10,347 nucleotides of DNA from an uncultured Eubacteriales bacterium. Its GTDB lineage: Bacteria; Bacillota; Clostridia; Oscillospirales; Acutalibacteraceae. The stretch lies in contig ONNU01000373.1 in NCBI GenBank assembly GCA_900319255.1, forward strand, positions 1-10,347, read 5' to 3'. Numbering within the stretch: position 1 is the first letter of the stretch; every line of letters begins with the position of its first letter. Below, in pieces: positions 1-5,977 of the stretch. The notes under the pieces were generated by a model that made no database searches, had not been told where the DNA came from, and worked only from the letters and a program-made list of their open reading frames with translations. A program made the position numbers and the translations under genes.

Positions 1-239
1 CAAAGCGTTGCTTTCGCTCTCGCGTGTTATACTTAGGTAGTAAGGGGAGAATGAAATTATTCTCAGCCAACTTCTATGAAAAGTCCCGGAAATATTTTAC
101 ACGAACTCACAACTGTCAGCGGCACGCCGGCGCCGGTGGTGTAAAATTATTCTGGGAGTTTTCGCAGGAGCCGGCTTGACAAAAATAATTTCCCCACTAC
201 CACCCAACTATAACACGCGGGAACAAAAGTAACGCATTG
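1..239. repeat. Long imperfect inverted repeat, MITE-like, non-coding
   Basis: The stretch folds back on itself almost end to end. Bases 1-40 match the reverse complement of 200-239 at about 32 of 40 positions, including an identical block CGCGTGTTAT (21-30). The similarity goes on through GGGG and AAATTATT. An inner arm (78-102) matches the reverse complement of 139-163 at about 21 of 25 positions, and the tip holds the perfect palindrome CCGGCGCCGG (127-136). Many mismatches are transitions. No plausible gene lies inside and no transposase is present, so a non-autonomous mobile repeat or a large structured RNA are the two readings. The left end coincides with the window start, so the true left boundary and any target duplication cannot be seen. 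Confidence 0.7.
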
Positions 240-259
240 ATAAATCTGCTCCCGCGATC

Positions 260-288
260 TTGACAATGGGCGAAAAAAATAGGATAAT
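260..288 (+). promoter_or_regulatory. Sigma-A type promoter for the ACT/UPF0210 unit
   Basis: A consensus -35 box TTGACA (260-265) is separated by exactly 17 nt from GATAAT (283-288), one base off the TATAAT consensus. Transcription would begin near 295, leaving an untranslated leader of about 95 nt before the ACT-domain gene. It sits 21 bp outside the right end of the inverted repeat, so the repeat does not supply its core boxes. Confidence 0.75.
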
Positions 289-390
289 AGCTATATATGT
301 CCATCGGGAGATCGGGGAGGGGCTGTGGATCACATGGCGGCATATCCTGCGGTTTCTGAATCTAACCGGACAGATACAGGAGGTTATTTT

Positions 391-660
391 ATGAATGCAG
401 TTATTACCGTTCTGGGTAAGGATAATGTAGGTATTCTGGCAAGCGTATCCACAGAGTGCGCTAAGGTCGGAGCTAATATTGTTGAGGTCACCCAGTCTGT
501 TATGCAGGGAATGTTCGCTATGATAATGTTCGCTGATATCACAAATATCAAGGTGCCGTTTTCGGAGCTTGCTGATTCTCTCTCCGCAAAGGGTGAGGAA
601 ATGGGCGTAAAGGTCATTGTCATGCATGAGGATCTTTTTAACGCTATGCATACGATCTGA
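391..660 (+). CDS. ACT domain-containing protein, UPF0237 family
   Basis: An 89-residue stand-alone ACT domain that fills the whole protein. The family pattern is visible at the N-terminus: a beta strand (AVITVLGKDN), then the turn DNVGILASVS that starts the first helix, followed by GANIVEVTQSV for the second strand. ACT domains bind small ligands, often amino acids, and usually dimerise; the ligand of this family is not known to me. The reading frame is open further upstream (from 325), but AGGAGG at 378-383 sits 7 nt before ATG 391, and the conserved fold begins right there, so 391 is the start. The next gene, a UPF0210 protein, begins 22 nt downstream in the same transcript. That pairing is common in Firmicutes and suggests that this protein senses a ligand for, or regulates, its neighbour (inference). 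Confidence 0.93.
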   Translation: MNAVITVLGKDNVGILASVSTECAKVGANIVEVTQSVMQGMFAMIMFADITNIKVPFSELADSLSAKGEEMGVKVIVMHEDLFNAMHTI

Positions 661-682
661 GCGCAGAAAGGAATGTAGCAAT

Positions 683-2044
683 ATGATAAATTCTCATGAT
701 ATACTTGAAACCATCAATATGATCGAAAATGAAAACCTTGATGTAAGGACAATTACAATGGGTATTTCACTGCTTGACTGTATTGATGAGGATATAGACA
801 GATCCTGCACAAAGGTCTATGACAAGATCTGCCGCTATGCTGCCGACCTTGTAAAAACAGGCGAAAATATCAGCAAGGATCTGGGCATACCGATCATCAA
901 TAAAAGAATATCGGTAACTCCCATAGCTATGCTTGCGGCAGCCTGCCCCACAAAGAACCCGGTGAAATTTGCCCAGACTCTTGACAGGGCAGCCGATACC
1001 ATCGGCGTGAATTTTGTCGGCGGCTACAGCGCTCTTGTGCATAAGGGCTTTTCAAAGGGCGACTACGCACTTATTGAAAGCATTCCCGAAGCGCTGAGCG
1101 TAACGGAGAGAGTCTGCTCCTCTGTCAATATCGGCAGCACAAAAGCCGGTATCAATATGGATGCTGTTGCAAAAATGGGACATGTTATCCGCAGGACTGC
1201 CGAGCTGACTGCTGACCGTGACTGTATCGGCGCAGCAAAGCTCGTTGTATTCTGCAATGCTCCGGAGGATAACCCCTTTATGGCAGGTGCTTTCCATGGT
1301 CCGGGGGAAGCTGACTGTGTTATCAATGTCGGCGTATCAGGACCCGGCGTTGTCAGAGCAGCCCTTGCAAAAGCCGGTAAGGACTGCAATATCACCGAGG
1401 TCGCAGATATCGTAAAGAAAACAGCCTTCAAGATCACAAGAGCAGGTATGCTTGTTGCAAGAGAAGCTTCAAAGCGTCTGAGCGTACCCTTCGGAATAGT
1501 GGATCTTTCCCTTGCTCCCACACCAGCGATCGGCGACAGTGTTGCATACATACTTGAGGAAATGGGACTTGAGCAGTGCGGCGCTCACGGCACAACAGCC
1601 TGCCTTGCGCTTCTCAATGATGCAGTGAAAAAGGGCGGCGTAATGGCTTCATCCCATGTAGGCGGACTTTCCGGCGCATTCATCCCCGTAACAGAGGATG
1701 CCGGAATGATCGAAGCCGCAAGAAGCAAGGCGCTTTCCATAGTAAAGCTTGAAGCAATGACAGCAGTATGCTCAGTAGGACTTGATATGATAGCTATACC
1801 CGGAGATACGCCGGCAGATGTCATTTCAGGCATTATCGCAGACGAAGCTGCTATCGGTATGGTCAATTCAAAGACCACCGCAGTTCGTCTTATCCCCGCA
1901 ATAGGCAGAGCCGCAGGCGAGGAGCTTAACTTCGGCGGACTTCTGGGACAGGGACCCATCATGGATGTAAACATGAAATCCCCCTCTGTATTCGTAAACC
2001 GCGGCGGCAGAATCCCCGCGCCCATGCAGAGCCTGAAGAATTAG
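683..2044 (+). CDS. UPF0210 / PFL family protein (DUF711)
   Basis: A 453-residue cytosolic protein recognised as UPF0210 (DUF711), the 'PFL family' whose fold resembles pyruvate formate-lyase-type barrels. Its biochemical role is unknown to me. Typical stretches are the start INSHDILETINMI, the block ISVTPIAMLAAAC near residues 80-92, glycine-rich GGYSALVHKG, the segment PTPAIGDSVA, GAHGTTACLALLND, and the C-terminal NRGGRIPAP. No glycyl-radical motif of the RVxGY type is seen near the C-terminus, so radical chemistry should not be assumed. The frame is open from 617 inside the ACT gene, but AGAAAGGAA at 665-673 and the family N-terminus favour ATG 683. The length is normal. The stop codon lies inside the first unit of a heptad repeat array. 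Co-transcription with the ACT gene is likely. Confidence 0.93.
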   Translation: MINSHDILETINMIENENLDVRTITMGISLLDCIDEDIDRSCTKVYDKICRYAADLVKTGENISKDLGIPIINKRISVTPIAMLAAACPTKNPVKFAQTLDRAADTIGVNFVGGYSALVHKGFSKGDYALIESIPEALSVTERVCSSVNIGSTKAGINMDAVAKMGHVIRRTAELTADRDCIGAAKLVVFCNAPEDNPFMAGAFHGPGEADCVINVGVSGPGVVRAALAKAGKDCNITEVADIVKKTAFKITRAGMLVAREASKRLSVPFGIVDLSLAPTPAIGDSVAYILEEMGLEQCGAHGTTACLALLNDAVKKGGVMASSHVGGLSGAFIPVTEDAGMIEAARSKALSIVKLEAMTAVCSVGLDMIAIPGDTPADVISGIIADEAAIGMVNSKTTAVRLIPAIGRAAGEELNFGGLLGQGPIMDVNMKSPSVFVNRGGRIPAPMQSLKN

Positions 2045-2065
2045 GAATTAGGAGTTAGGAATTGG
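2040..2065. repeat. Period-7 direct repeat array, left (ATTAGGA type)
   Basis: Three 7-bp units, ATTAGGA (2040-2046), ATTAGGA (2047-2053) and GTTAGGA (2054-2060), are followed by a partial ATTGG. The TAG stop of the UPF0210 gene (2042-2044) is part of the first unit. Short heptad arrays of this kind are often seen at gene ends and repeat borders in gut Clostridia and in cyanobacteria. Confidence 0.75.
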
Positions 2066-2113
2066 TTTGAATTGAACAGAAGCATGACTTCCTGATTTTT
2101 TCCAAAAGTCTAC

Positions 2114-2210
2114 CTGAAAGGGGAATGTCATTAACTTAGCAGACTTCCTTTTTCTCCCCCTTTCAGCTACGCTGACATCTCGAGGGAGGTATCACGGCGG
2201 TGCGCTGTGA
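2114..2210. repeat. Palindromic repeat-like segment with nested hairpins
   Basis: A 10-bp perfect inverted repeat pairs CTGAAAGGGG (2114-2123) with CCCCTTTCAG (2157-2166). Overlapping its right arm is a small hairpin TCAGC-TAC-GCTGA (2163-2175). It is followed by a strong hairpin TCACGGCG-GTG-CGCTGTGA (2192-2210; 8 bp with one G.T pair). A further pair, AAGTCT (2106-2111) with AGACTT (2141-2146), crosses the first stem. The layout resembles the small interspersed palindromic elements of Ruminococcaceae genomes; that assignment is from memory of the style, not a search. No protein is encoded. Confidence 0.55.
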
Positions 2211-2241
2211 CCGGCTTCATTACCACTTACCGCTAACTAAC

Positions 2242-2273
2242 CACTATTCACTATTCACTATCAACTATTAACT
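2242..2273. repeat. Period-7 direct repeat array, right (CACTATT type)
   Basis: Four 7-bp units, CACTATT, CACTATT, CACTATC and AACTATT (2242-2269), are followed by a partial AACT. The preceding bases contain looser relatives such as CTAACTAAC (2232-2240). With the left array it brackets about 175 bp of palindromic, gene-free DNA. The two arrays have the same period but different unit sequences, so they are not terminal inverted repeats of each other. Confidence 0.75.
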
Positions 2274-2292
2274 GAGCCGCCGGCGGCGGTTT
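2274..2292 (+). terminator. GC-rich hairpin, possible terminator of the UPF0210 unit
   Basis: The strand folds as an 8-bp stem with a 3-nt loop: arm 2274-2281, loop GGC, arm 2285-2292, with two G.T pairs near the base. It contains the perfect 12-bp palindrome GCCGCCGGCGGC (2276-2287). The T-run is only three bases and takes part in the stem, so it is a poor intrinsic terminator by sequence. Its place between the UPF0210 gene and the next promoter is the main argument. An AT-rich stem, ACAAAAA paired with TTTTTGT (2303-2320), follows at once. Confidence 0.35.
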
Positions 2293-2323
2293 CCCTGAAT
2301 GAACAAAAAAGCCTTTTTGTCAC

Positions 2324-2352
2324 TTGAAAACGTCATACTATAGGAGTATAAT
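2324..2352 (+). promoter_or_regulatory. Sigma-A type promoter of the V/A-ATPase operon
   Basis: TTGAAA (2324-2329) and a perfect TATAAT (2347-2352) are separated by 17 nt. Transcription should start near 2359, giving a leader of about 190 nt before the first ATPase gene. No other good promoter is obvious in the gaps further down, which are short, so this one probably drives the whole operon. Confidence 0.8.
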
Positions 2353-2358
2353 AACAAT

Positions 2359-2549
2359 GTGATGTCGGGAAAGGCAGAACTGCCGGGACAGACGTCATAA
2401 TGGCGAAGGGATGCGGATGTATCCTGAACTGAGGTTCACGCTGTGCGGCGGAGCAGCTGACAAGCGGGTCTGCTGCAAATGCTGTACATTCCACGGATGA
2501 TGGGAACGGGACTGTTTCCGGATATCCGGAGAAAAAAGGAGGTATGTAT
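2359..2549 (+). other. Long structured 5' leader of the ATPase operon
   Basis: About 190 nt lie between the predicted transcription start and the first ATPase codon. At its 5' end TGATGTC (2360-2366) can pair with GACGTCA (2391-2397) around an inner stem GGCAG/CTGCC (2373-2384). At its 3' end is a perfect 14-bp palindrome TCCGGATATCCGGA (2517-2530), 6 nt before the AGGAGG (2537-2542). Between them are only very short open frames (2362-2400, 2400-2432, 2417-2500). I do not recognise a known riboswitch class. The length and the structure beside the ribosome binding site suggest control at translation or at early transcription, which is an inference. Confidence 0.45.
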
Positions 2550-2861
2550 ATGGAGGATATGATATCCAAGATCATTGATATGGATAAAAAAGCAAGGAGC
2601 CTTACTGATGAAGCTCAGAAAAGCAAGCTTGACTTTGAAAAAGATATTCTTCAGAAAAAGGAACAAATCAAGAATGATTACCTTGCAAGAGCCAAGGAGA
2701 GGATCGAGATCAATAAGCATACTGCTCAGAAAAAGGCTGACCAGCAGCTTGAGGTCATCGAAAAAAAGAATAATGCCGTTATCGAAAATCTGAACAGCGA
2801 TTATGAGAAAAACGGCAGCAAATGGGTGGACGAAATAGTCGCTCGTGTTGTCGGGCAGTGA
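2550..2861 (+). CDS. V/A-type ATPase small stalk subunit (G/H, NtpF/AhaH-like)
   Basis: A 103-residue, highly charged, almost wholly helical protein rich in Lys, Glu, Gln and Asp, as expected for the small coiled-coil partner of subunit E in the peripheral stalks of V/A-ATPases. Helix spans about residues 1-90, with heptad-like spacing in blocks such as KSKLDFEKDILQKKEQ; the tail WVDEIVARVV is more hydrophobic. Sequence conservation in this family is low, so the call leans on size, composition and its place as first gene of the operon, the position of ahaH in archaeal operons. An ATG at 2544 lies only 1 nt after AGGAGG (2537-2542), too close; ATG 2550 is 7 nt away and is chosen. Subunit C follows after 60 nt. 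Confidence 0.82.
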   Translation: MEDMISKIIDMDKKARSLTDEAQKSKLDFEKDILQKKEQIKNDYLARAKERIEINKHTAQKKADQQLEVIEKKNNAVIENLNSDYEKNGSKWVDEIVARVVGQ

Positions 2862-2885
2862 GGAAGTGCATGAAGGAACGCTTCC
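2862..2885 (+). other. Intercistronic hairpin between H/G and C
   Basis: GGAAGTG (2862-2868) pairs with CGCTTCC (2879-2885), a 7-bp stem with one G.T pair and a 10-nt loop, starting right after the H/G stop codon. A weaker AGAG/CTCT stem (2886-2901) follows. There is no T-run, so it is not a terminator. It may stabilise or process the mRNA. Confidence 0.45.
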
Positions 2886-2921
2886 AGAGCCAGAGGACTC
2901 TTCGGAAAGGAAGTAACGTAT

Positions 2922-3956
2922 ATGACTGATATGGCATCAAACGCCATTTTGGCAAAAGCTCGTGCTATGTACGGAAAGTGCCTTACCGAACATGATTATA
3001 AGCAGCTGATGGACTGCCGCAATGTGTCGGAGGTTGCCTCCTACCTGAAAACACGAACTAATTACAGAACTGTACTGGCAGGACTTAATGAAAATGAAGT
3101 CCACAGAGGTCAGCTTGAACCTTTGCTCAGACAGGAAATGTATTACGATATTTCTGCGCTTTCAAGATACGCAAGGGATAAGACCCTGGTGTTTTCCGAT
3201 TTCATAACATCGGAGATGGAAATAAAACAGATCGTCCGCTGTCTGACGCTTGTTAATATCGGCAGGGCGGATGAATATGTATTTTCGCTGCCGATGACAA
3301 TGGTCAAATTTGCAAAGATCGACCTGAAAAGCTTCAGTACCGTCAGAAGCTATGACGATATGCTCAGTGTCCTTGCGGGCACAAAATATGCGCAGGTGCT
3401 GTCAAAGCACCGCCCGCCGGAAAACGGAAGAGCGGATATCGCTACCATTGAGGCTGAGCTTAATAATATGAACTACAGCGTGGTCATGGAAACGATAGCA
3501 AAGGCAAAAAACGTCAGCGACGGCGAGGAGCTGAAAAACACATTTTCAGCGATGCTTGATTTCAGAAATATCTCAAGAATAATAAGACTGAAAAAATACT
3601 ATAATTACAGCGCAGAACGTATAAAACCCCTGCTTATACCATACGGCAGGCTATCACAAAAGAATATTGACGAGCTTTGCGCAGCGTCCAATTCCAGAGA
3701 GGTGTTTGAGCTTTCGCGCTCCACATATCTGGGAAGGCTGATGTCAAAGCTGAAATATAACGATCAGTCCCAGATGGCGTCAGCGATGCTGAGTATGTAC
3801 TGCAAGCACCATCTCAGACTGTCGCCGAATCCGACGATAGTTATGATCTCCTATGTATATCTGAAGGAGATAGAGCTGAATAATGTCGTCAATATTATAG
3901 AAGCAACACGCTACGGACTTTCTCCCGAGGAAAAGTCGTTGCTGTTGGTAAGATGA
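2922..3956 (+). CDS. atpC: V/A-type ATP synthase subunit C (central stalk socket)
   Basis: A 344-residue, helix-rich soluble protein of the V-ATPase subunit C/d family. It forms the funnel that docks the rotating D/F axle onto the proteolipid ring. Family features are the start of the type NAILAKARAMYG, the motif DYKQLMDCRNVSEVASYLK near residues 25-45, and the repeated DFRNISRIIRLKKYY-type helical segment in the second half (about residues 210-225), which echoes the internal three-fold repeat of this family. The end, VNIIEATRYGLSPEE, is the typical C-terminal helix ahead of the last few residues. GAAAGGAAG (2905-2913) lies 8 nt before ATG 2922. The gene lies upstream of the subunit I gene, whose ribosome binding site starts right after this gene's stop codon, so the two are probably translationally coupled. 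Confidence 0.92.
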   Translation: MTDMASNAILAKARAMYGKCLTEHDYKQLMDCRNVSEVASYLKTRTNYRTVLAGLNENEVHRGQLEPLLRQEMYYDISALSRYARDKTLVFSDFITSEMEIKQIVRCLTLVNIGRADEYVFSLPMTMVKFAKIDLKSFSTVRSYDDMLSVLAGTKYAQVLSKHRPPENGRADIATIEAELNNMNYSVVMETIAKAKNVSDGEELKNTFSAMLDFRNISRIIRLKKYYNYSAERIKPLLIPYGRLSQKNIDELCAASNSREVFELSRSTYLGRLMSKLKYNDQSQMASAMLSMYCKHHLRLSPNPTIVMISYVYLKEIELNNVVNIIEATRYGLSPEEKSLLLVR

Positions 3957-3957
3957 T

Positions 3958-3974
3958 AAGGAGGTGATTGTGTG
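3958..3974 (+). promoter_or_regulatory. Extended Shine-Dalgarno that fixes a GTG start for subunit I
   Basis: AAGGAGGTGAT (3958-3968) is a near-complete match to the anti-Shine-Dalgarno end of 16S rRNA, the longest in the window. GGAGG ends 7 nt before GTG 3972, and no ATG lies near in that frame. The site begins directly after the stop codon of subunit C (3954-3956). The strong site may offset the weaker GTG start. Confidence 0.8.
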
Positions 3975-5921
3975 TCTGTAAGAAAAGTAAAGGCAATAAA
4001 CATAATCGGAATGCTTTCAGAGCTTGATAAGGTAGTGAAATTCTGCGGTGATTCCCAGTGCTTCCATCCGGATGACGCTATGTCCTTTTATTCAAACACC
4101 CAGGATTTTGTACCGCTGAGCGATAAGAATCCCTTTTCTGCGCCGCTGCAGAGCCTGAGAAGCGCCGCTGATATGGCGGAGTGGAAGCTTGAATTCAGCC
4201 AGCCGAAGAATTTCAGCGTAAGCGACAAGGGTGTGCTGAAATACGTTGCATCGGTAACGGAAAGGCTCGAGGATATCGTCAACCGCCGTCTGATGATCCG
4301 ACAGGAGCTTGATTCCTGCAGGAGAAAGATAGAGCAGGTGGGGCATTTCCAGGGCGGAAACCTTGATTTCACGGAGATAATGAAATGTAAATACATTACT
4401 CCCTGCTTCGGACGAATACCTGTTGAAAGCTACGAAAAGATAGAAAAATTCGCAGAGAACCCCTTTGTTATTTTCTTCAAATGCACACAGGATGATACTC
4501 ATTACTGGGGCGTTTATTTCTCCCCGAATGAGCCGGAGGAAAAACAGACGGTTGACAGGATATTCTCGTCACTGTATTTTGAAAAGCTGGATGTACCGGA
4601 TATCGCAGGCACACCGGAGGAATTTATAGCTTCTCTTGAAAAGGAGCTTTCAGCGCTTGAGGAGAAGAAAAAGGAAAACCAGAAGGAGCTTGACGATTTC
4701 ATAAAGGCGGAGGGCAAGAAATGTATGCTCTATTACAGCCGCCTGCAGGAGCTGGACAGCTTCCATGCGATAAAAAGATATGTATATAAATACCACGGAA
4801 GCTTTATTCTCGTGGGCTGGATCCCGGCGGATAAGGAAGAGTATTTCACCCAGAGCCTGGATGAGATCGACAGCATCGAATATTCCCTCAGCGACGGCAA
4901 GGAGGAGCTTAAGCATTCTCCCCCTGTTATCCTGAAGAACCCGCCGTTTATCAGGCTGTATGAATTCTATGTAAAGATGTACGGTCTGCCCAGCTATAAT
5001 GAGCTTGACCCGACCCCGATAGTAGCGCTGACCTATACATTATTCTTCGGAATAATGTTCGGCGATGTGGGACAGGGCTTTGTTGTAGCGCTCATAGGCT
5101 TCCTGATGTGGAAGCTCAAGAAAATGGAGATCGGACGCATACTTATCCCCTGCGGAATATCAGGTATGGTATTCGGTACGATCTACGGCTCGGTATTCGG
5201 CTTTGAGCACGCGCTGGATCCGCTGTATAAGGCGGTATTCGGACTTGACGAAAAGCCCGTCGAGGTAATGAATGCAGAAACGATCAATATAATCATCTAT
5301 GGCTCGGTGGCAATAGGTATTGTTACCATCGTGATATCCATGCTGATGAATATTGTATCGTCCATCAAGCGGAGGGATCCGGAAAGCGCATTCTTCGGTC
5401 CCAACGGTTTAGCAGGCTTTGTATTCTATGTATCGCTGGTAGCCGGACTTGTTTGCCAGATGCTTTTAGGCATCGAGATCATGAATATATTCTATATTCT
5501 CGGTCTGATAGTTCTCCCGCTGATAGTAATGTTCATGAGAGAACCCTTCGGCAGACTGGCAGAGGGCAAAAAGAAATGGCAGCCTGAAAAATGGGGCGAT
5601 TACTGCACCCAGAGCTTTTTCGAGCTGTTTGAAATGTGCCTGAGCTATGTCACGAATACCATGTCGTTCCTGAGAATCGGCGCATATATCCTGGTTCATG
5701 CAGGTATGATGCTGGTTGTATTCACACTGGCTGATATGATCGGCGGCGTGGGCTATTATATAATGATAGTAGCCGGAAACGGTATCGTAATGGCGCTTGA
5801 AGCGCTGCTGGTTGCGATACAGGTGCTCAGGCTTGACTATTATGAGGTATTCAGCCGCTTCTACATCGGCGAGGGTCGTGTGTTCAATCCCGTTGTTGCA
5901 GGTGAAAAGGATAATATTTAA
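3972..5921 (+). CDS. atpI: V/A-type ATP synthase subunit I (membrane stator, a-subunit)
   Basis: A 649-residue two-part protein of the V-ATPase subunit a/I family. Residues 1 to about 325 form the cytoplasmic arm, with a coiled-coil pair around 90-125 and 220-250, where it holds the peripheral stalks. Residues from about 345 to 625 carry some seven to eight membrane helices, beginning PIVALTYTLFFGIMFGDVGQ (349-368), the family signature at the first helix. Two conserved arginines of the ion channel are present: Arg568 in MSFLRIGAY and Arg620 in VAIQVLRLDYYE, next to Glu610. Together with the K ring it forms the half-channels for H+ or Na+. The end, FSRFYIGEGRVFNPV, is typical. The length is normal and both key arginines are intact. 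Start is GTG. It is followed by a hairpin and then subunit K. Confidence 0.96.
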   Translation: MSVRKVKAINIIGMLSELDKVVKFCGDSQCFHPDDAMSFYSNTQDFVPLSDKNPFSAPLQSLRSAADMAEWKLEFSQPKNFSVSDKGVLKYVASVTERLEDIVNRRLMIRQELDSCRRKIEQVGHFQGGNLDFTEIMKCKYITPCFGRIPVESYEKIEKFAENPFVIFFKCTQDDTHYWGVYFSPNEPEEKQTVDRIFSSLYFEKLDVPDIAGTPEEFIASLEKELSALEEKKKENQKELDDFIKAEGKKCMLYYSRLQELDSFHAIKRYVYKYHGSFILVGWIPADKEEYFTQSLDEIDSIEYSLSDGKEELKHSPPVILKNPPFIRLYEFYVKMYGLPSYNELDPTPIVALTYTLFFGIMFGDVGQGFVVALIGFLMWKLKKMEIGRILIPCGISGMVFGTIYGSVFGFEHALDPLYKAVFGLDEKPVEVMNAETINIIIYGSVAIGIVTIVISMLMNIVSSIKRRDPESAFFGPNGLAGFVFYVSLVAGLVCQMLLGIEIMNIFYILGLIVLPLIVMFMREPFGRLAEGKKKWQPEKWGDYCTQSFFELFEMCLSYVTNTMSFLRIGAYILVHAGMMLVVFTLADMIGGVGYYIMIVAGNGIVMALEALLVAIQVLRLDYYEVFSRFYIGEGRVFNPVVAGEKDNI

Positions 5922-5933
5922 GGAAATGCTGTA

Positions 5934-5950
5934 CGGCTTTTTGTGAGCCG
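5934..5950 (+). other. Hairpin and A-rich leader before subunit K
   Basis: CGGCT (5934-5938) pairs with AGCCG (5946-5950) around a T-rich loop. It is followed by an A-rich run (5951-5965) and then GAGGAG (5966-5971), 6 nt before the K start. An unstructured A-rich ribosome landing zone fits the need for many K copies per complex. There is no terminator T-run after the stem. Confidence 0.45.
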
Positions 5951-5977
5951 AAATAAAAAAGAAATGAGGAGTTTATT

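Noticed and set aside
176..214. TTGACA at 176-181 followed by TATAAC at 209-214 as a promoter inside the inverted repeat
   Set aside because: The spacing is 27 nt, far from the 16-18 nt needed, and no hexamer near 199-204 resembles a -10 box.
208..681. Open frame of 157 codons on the minus strand over the left repeat and the ACT gene
   Set aside because: It lies antisense to a clear ACT-domain gene and its product resembles nothing I know; it is a shadow frame.
1063..1551. Open frame of 162 codons on the minus strand inside the UPF0210 gene
   Set aside because: It is antisense to a conserved protein, and its Ala/Ser/Thr-rich product is what the complement of such codons gives.
2040..2273. 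CRISPR array, prompted by the regularly spaced short repeats
   Set aside because: Units are 7 bp in direct tandem with no spacers and no cas genes.
2333..2720. Minus-strand frames over the ATPase leader and H/G gene
   Set aside because: They overlap the forward promoter and a coding region on the other strand, and neither their ribosome sites nor products are convincing.
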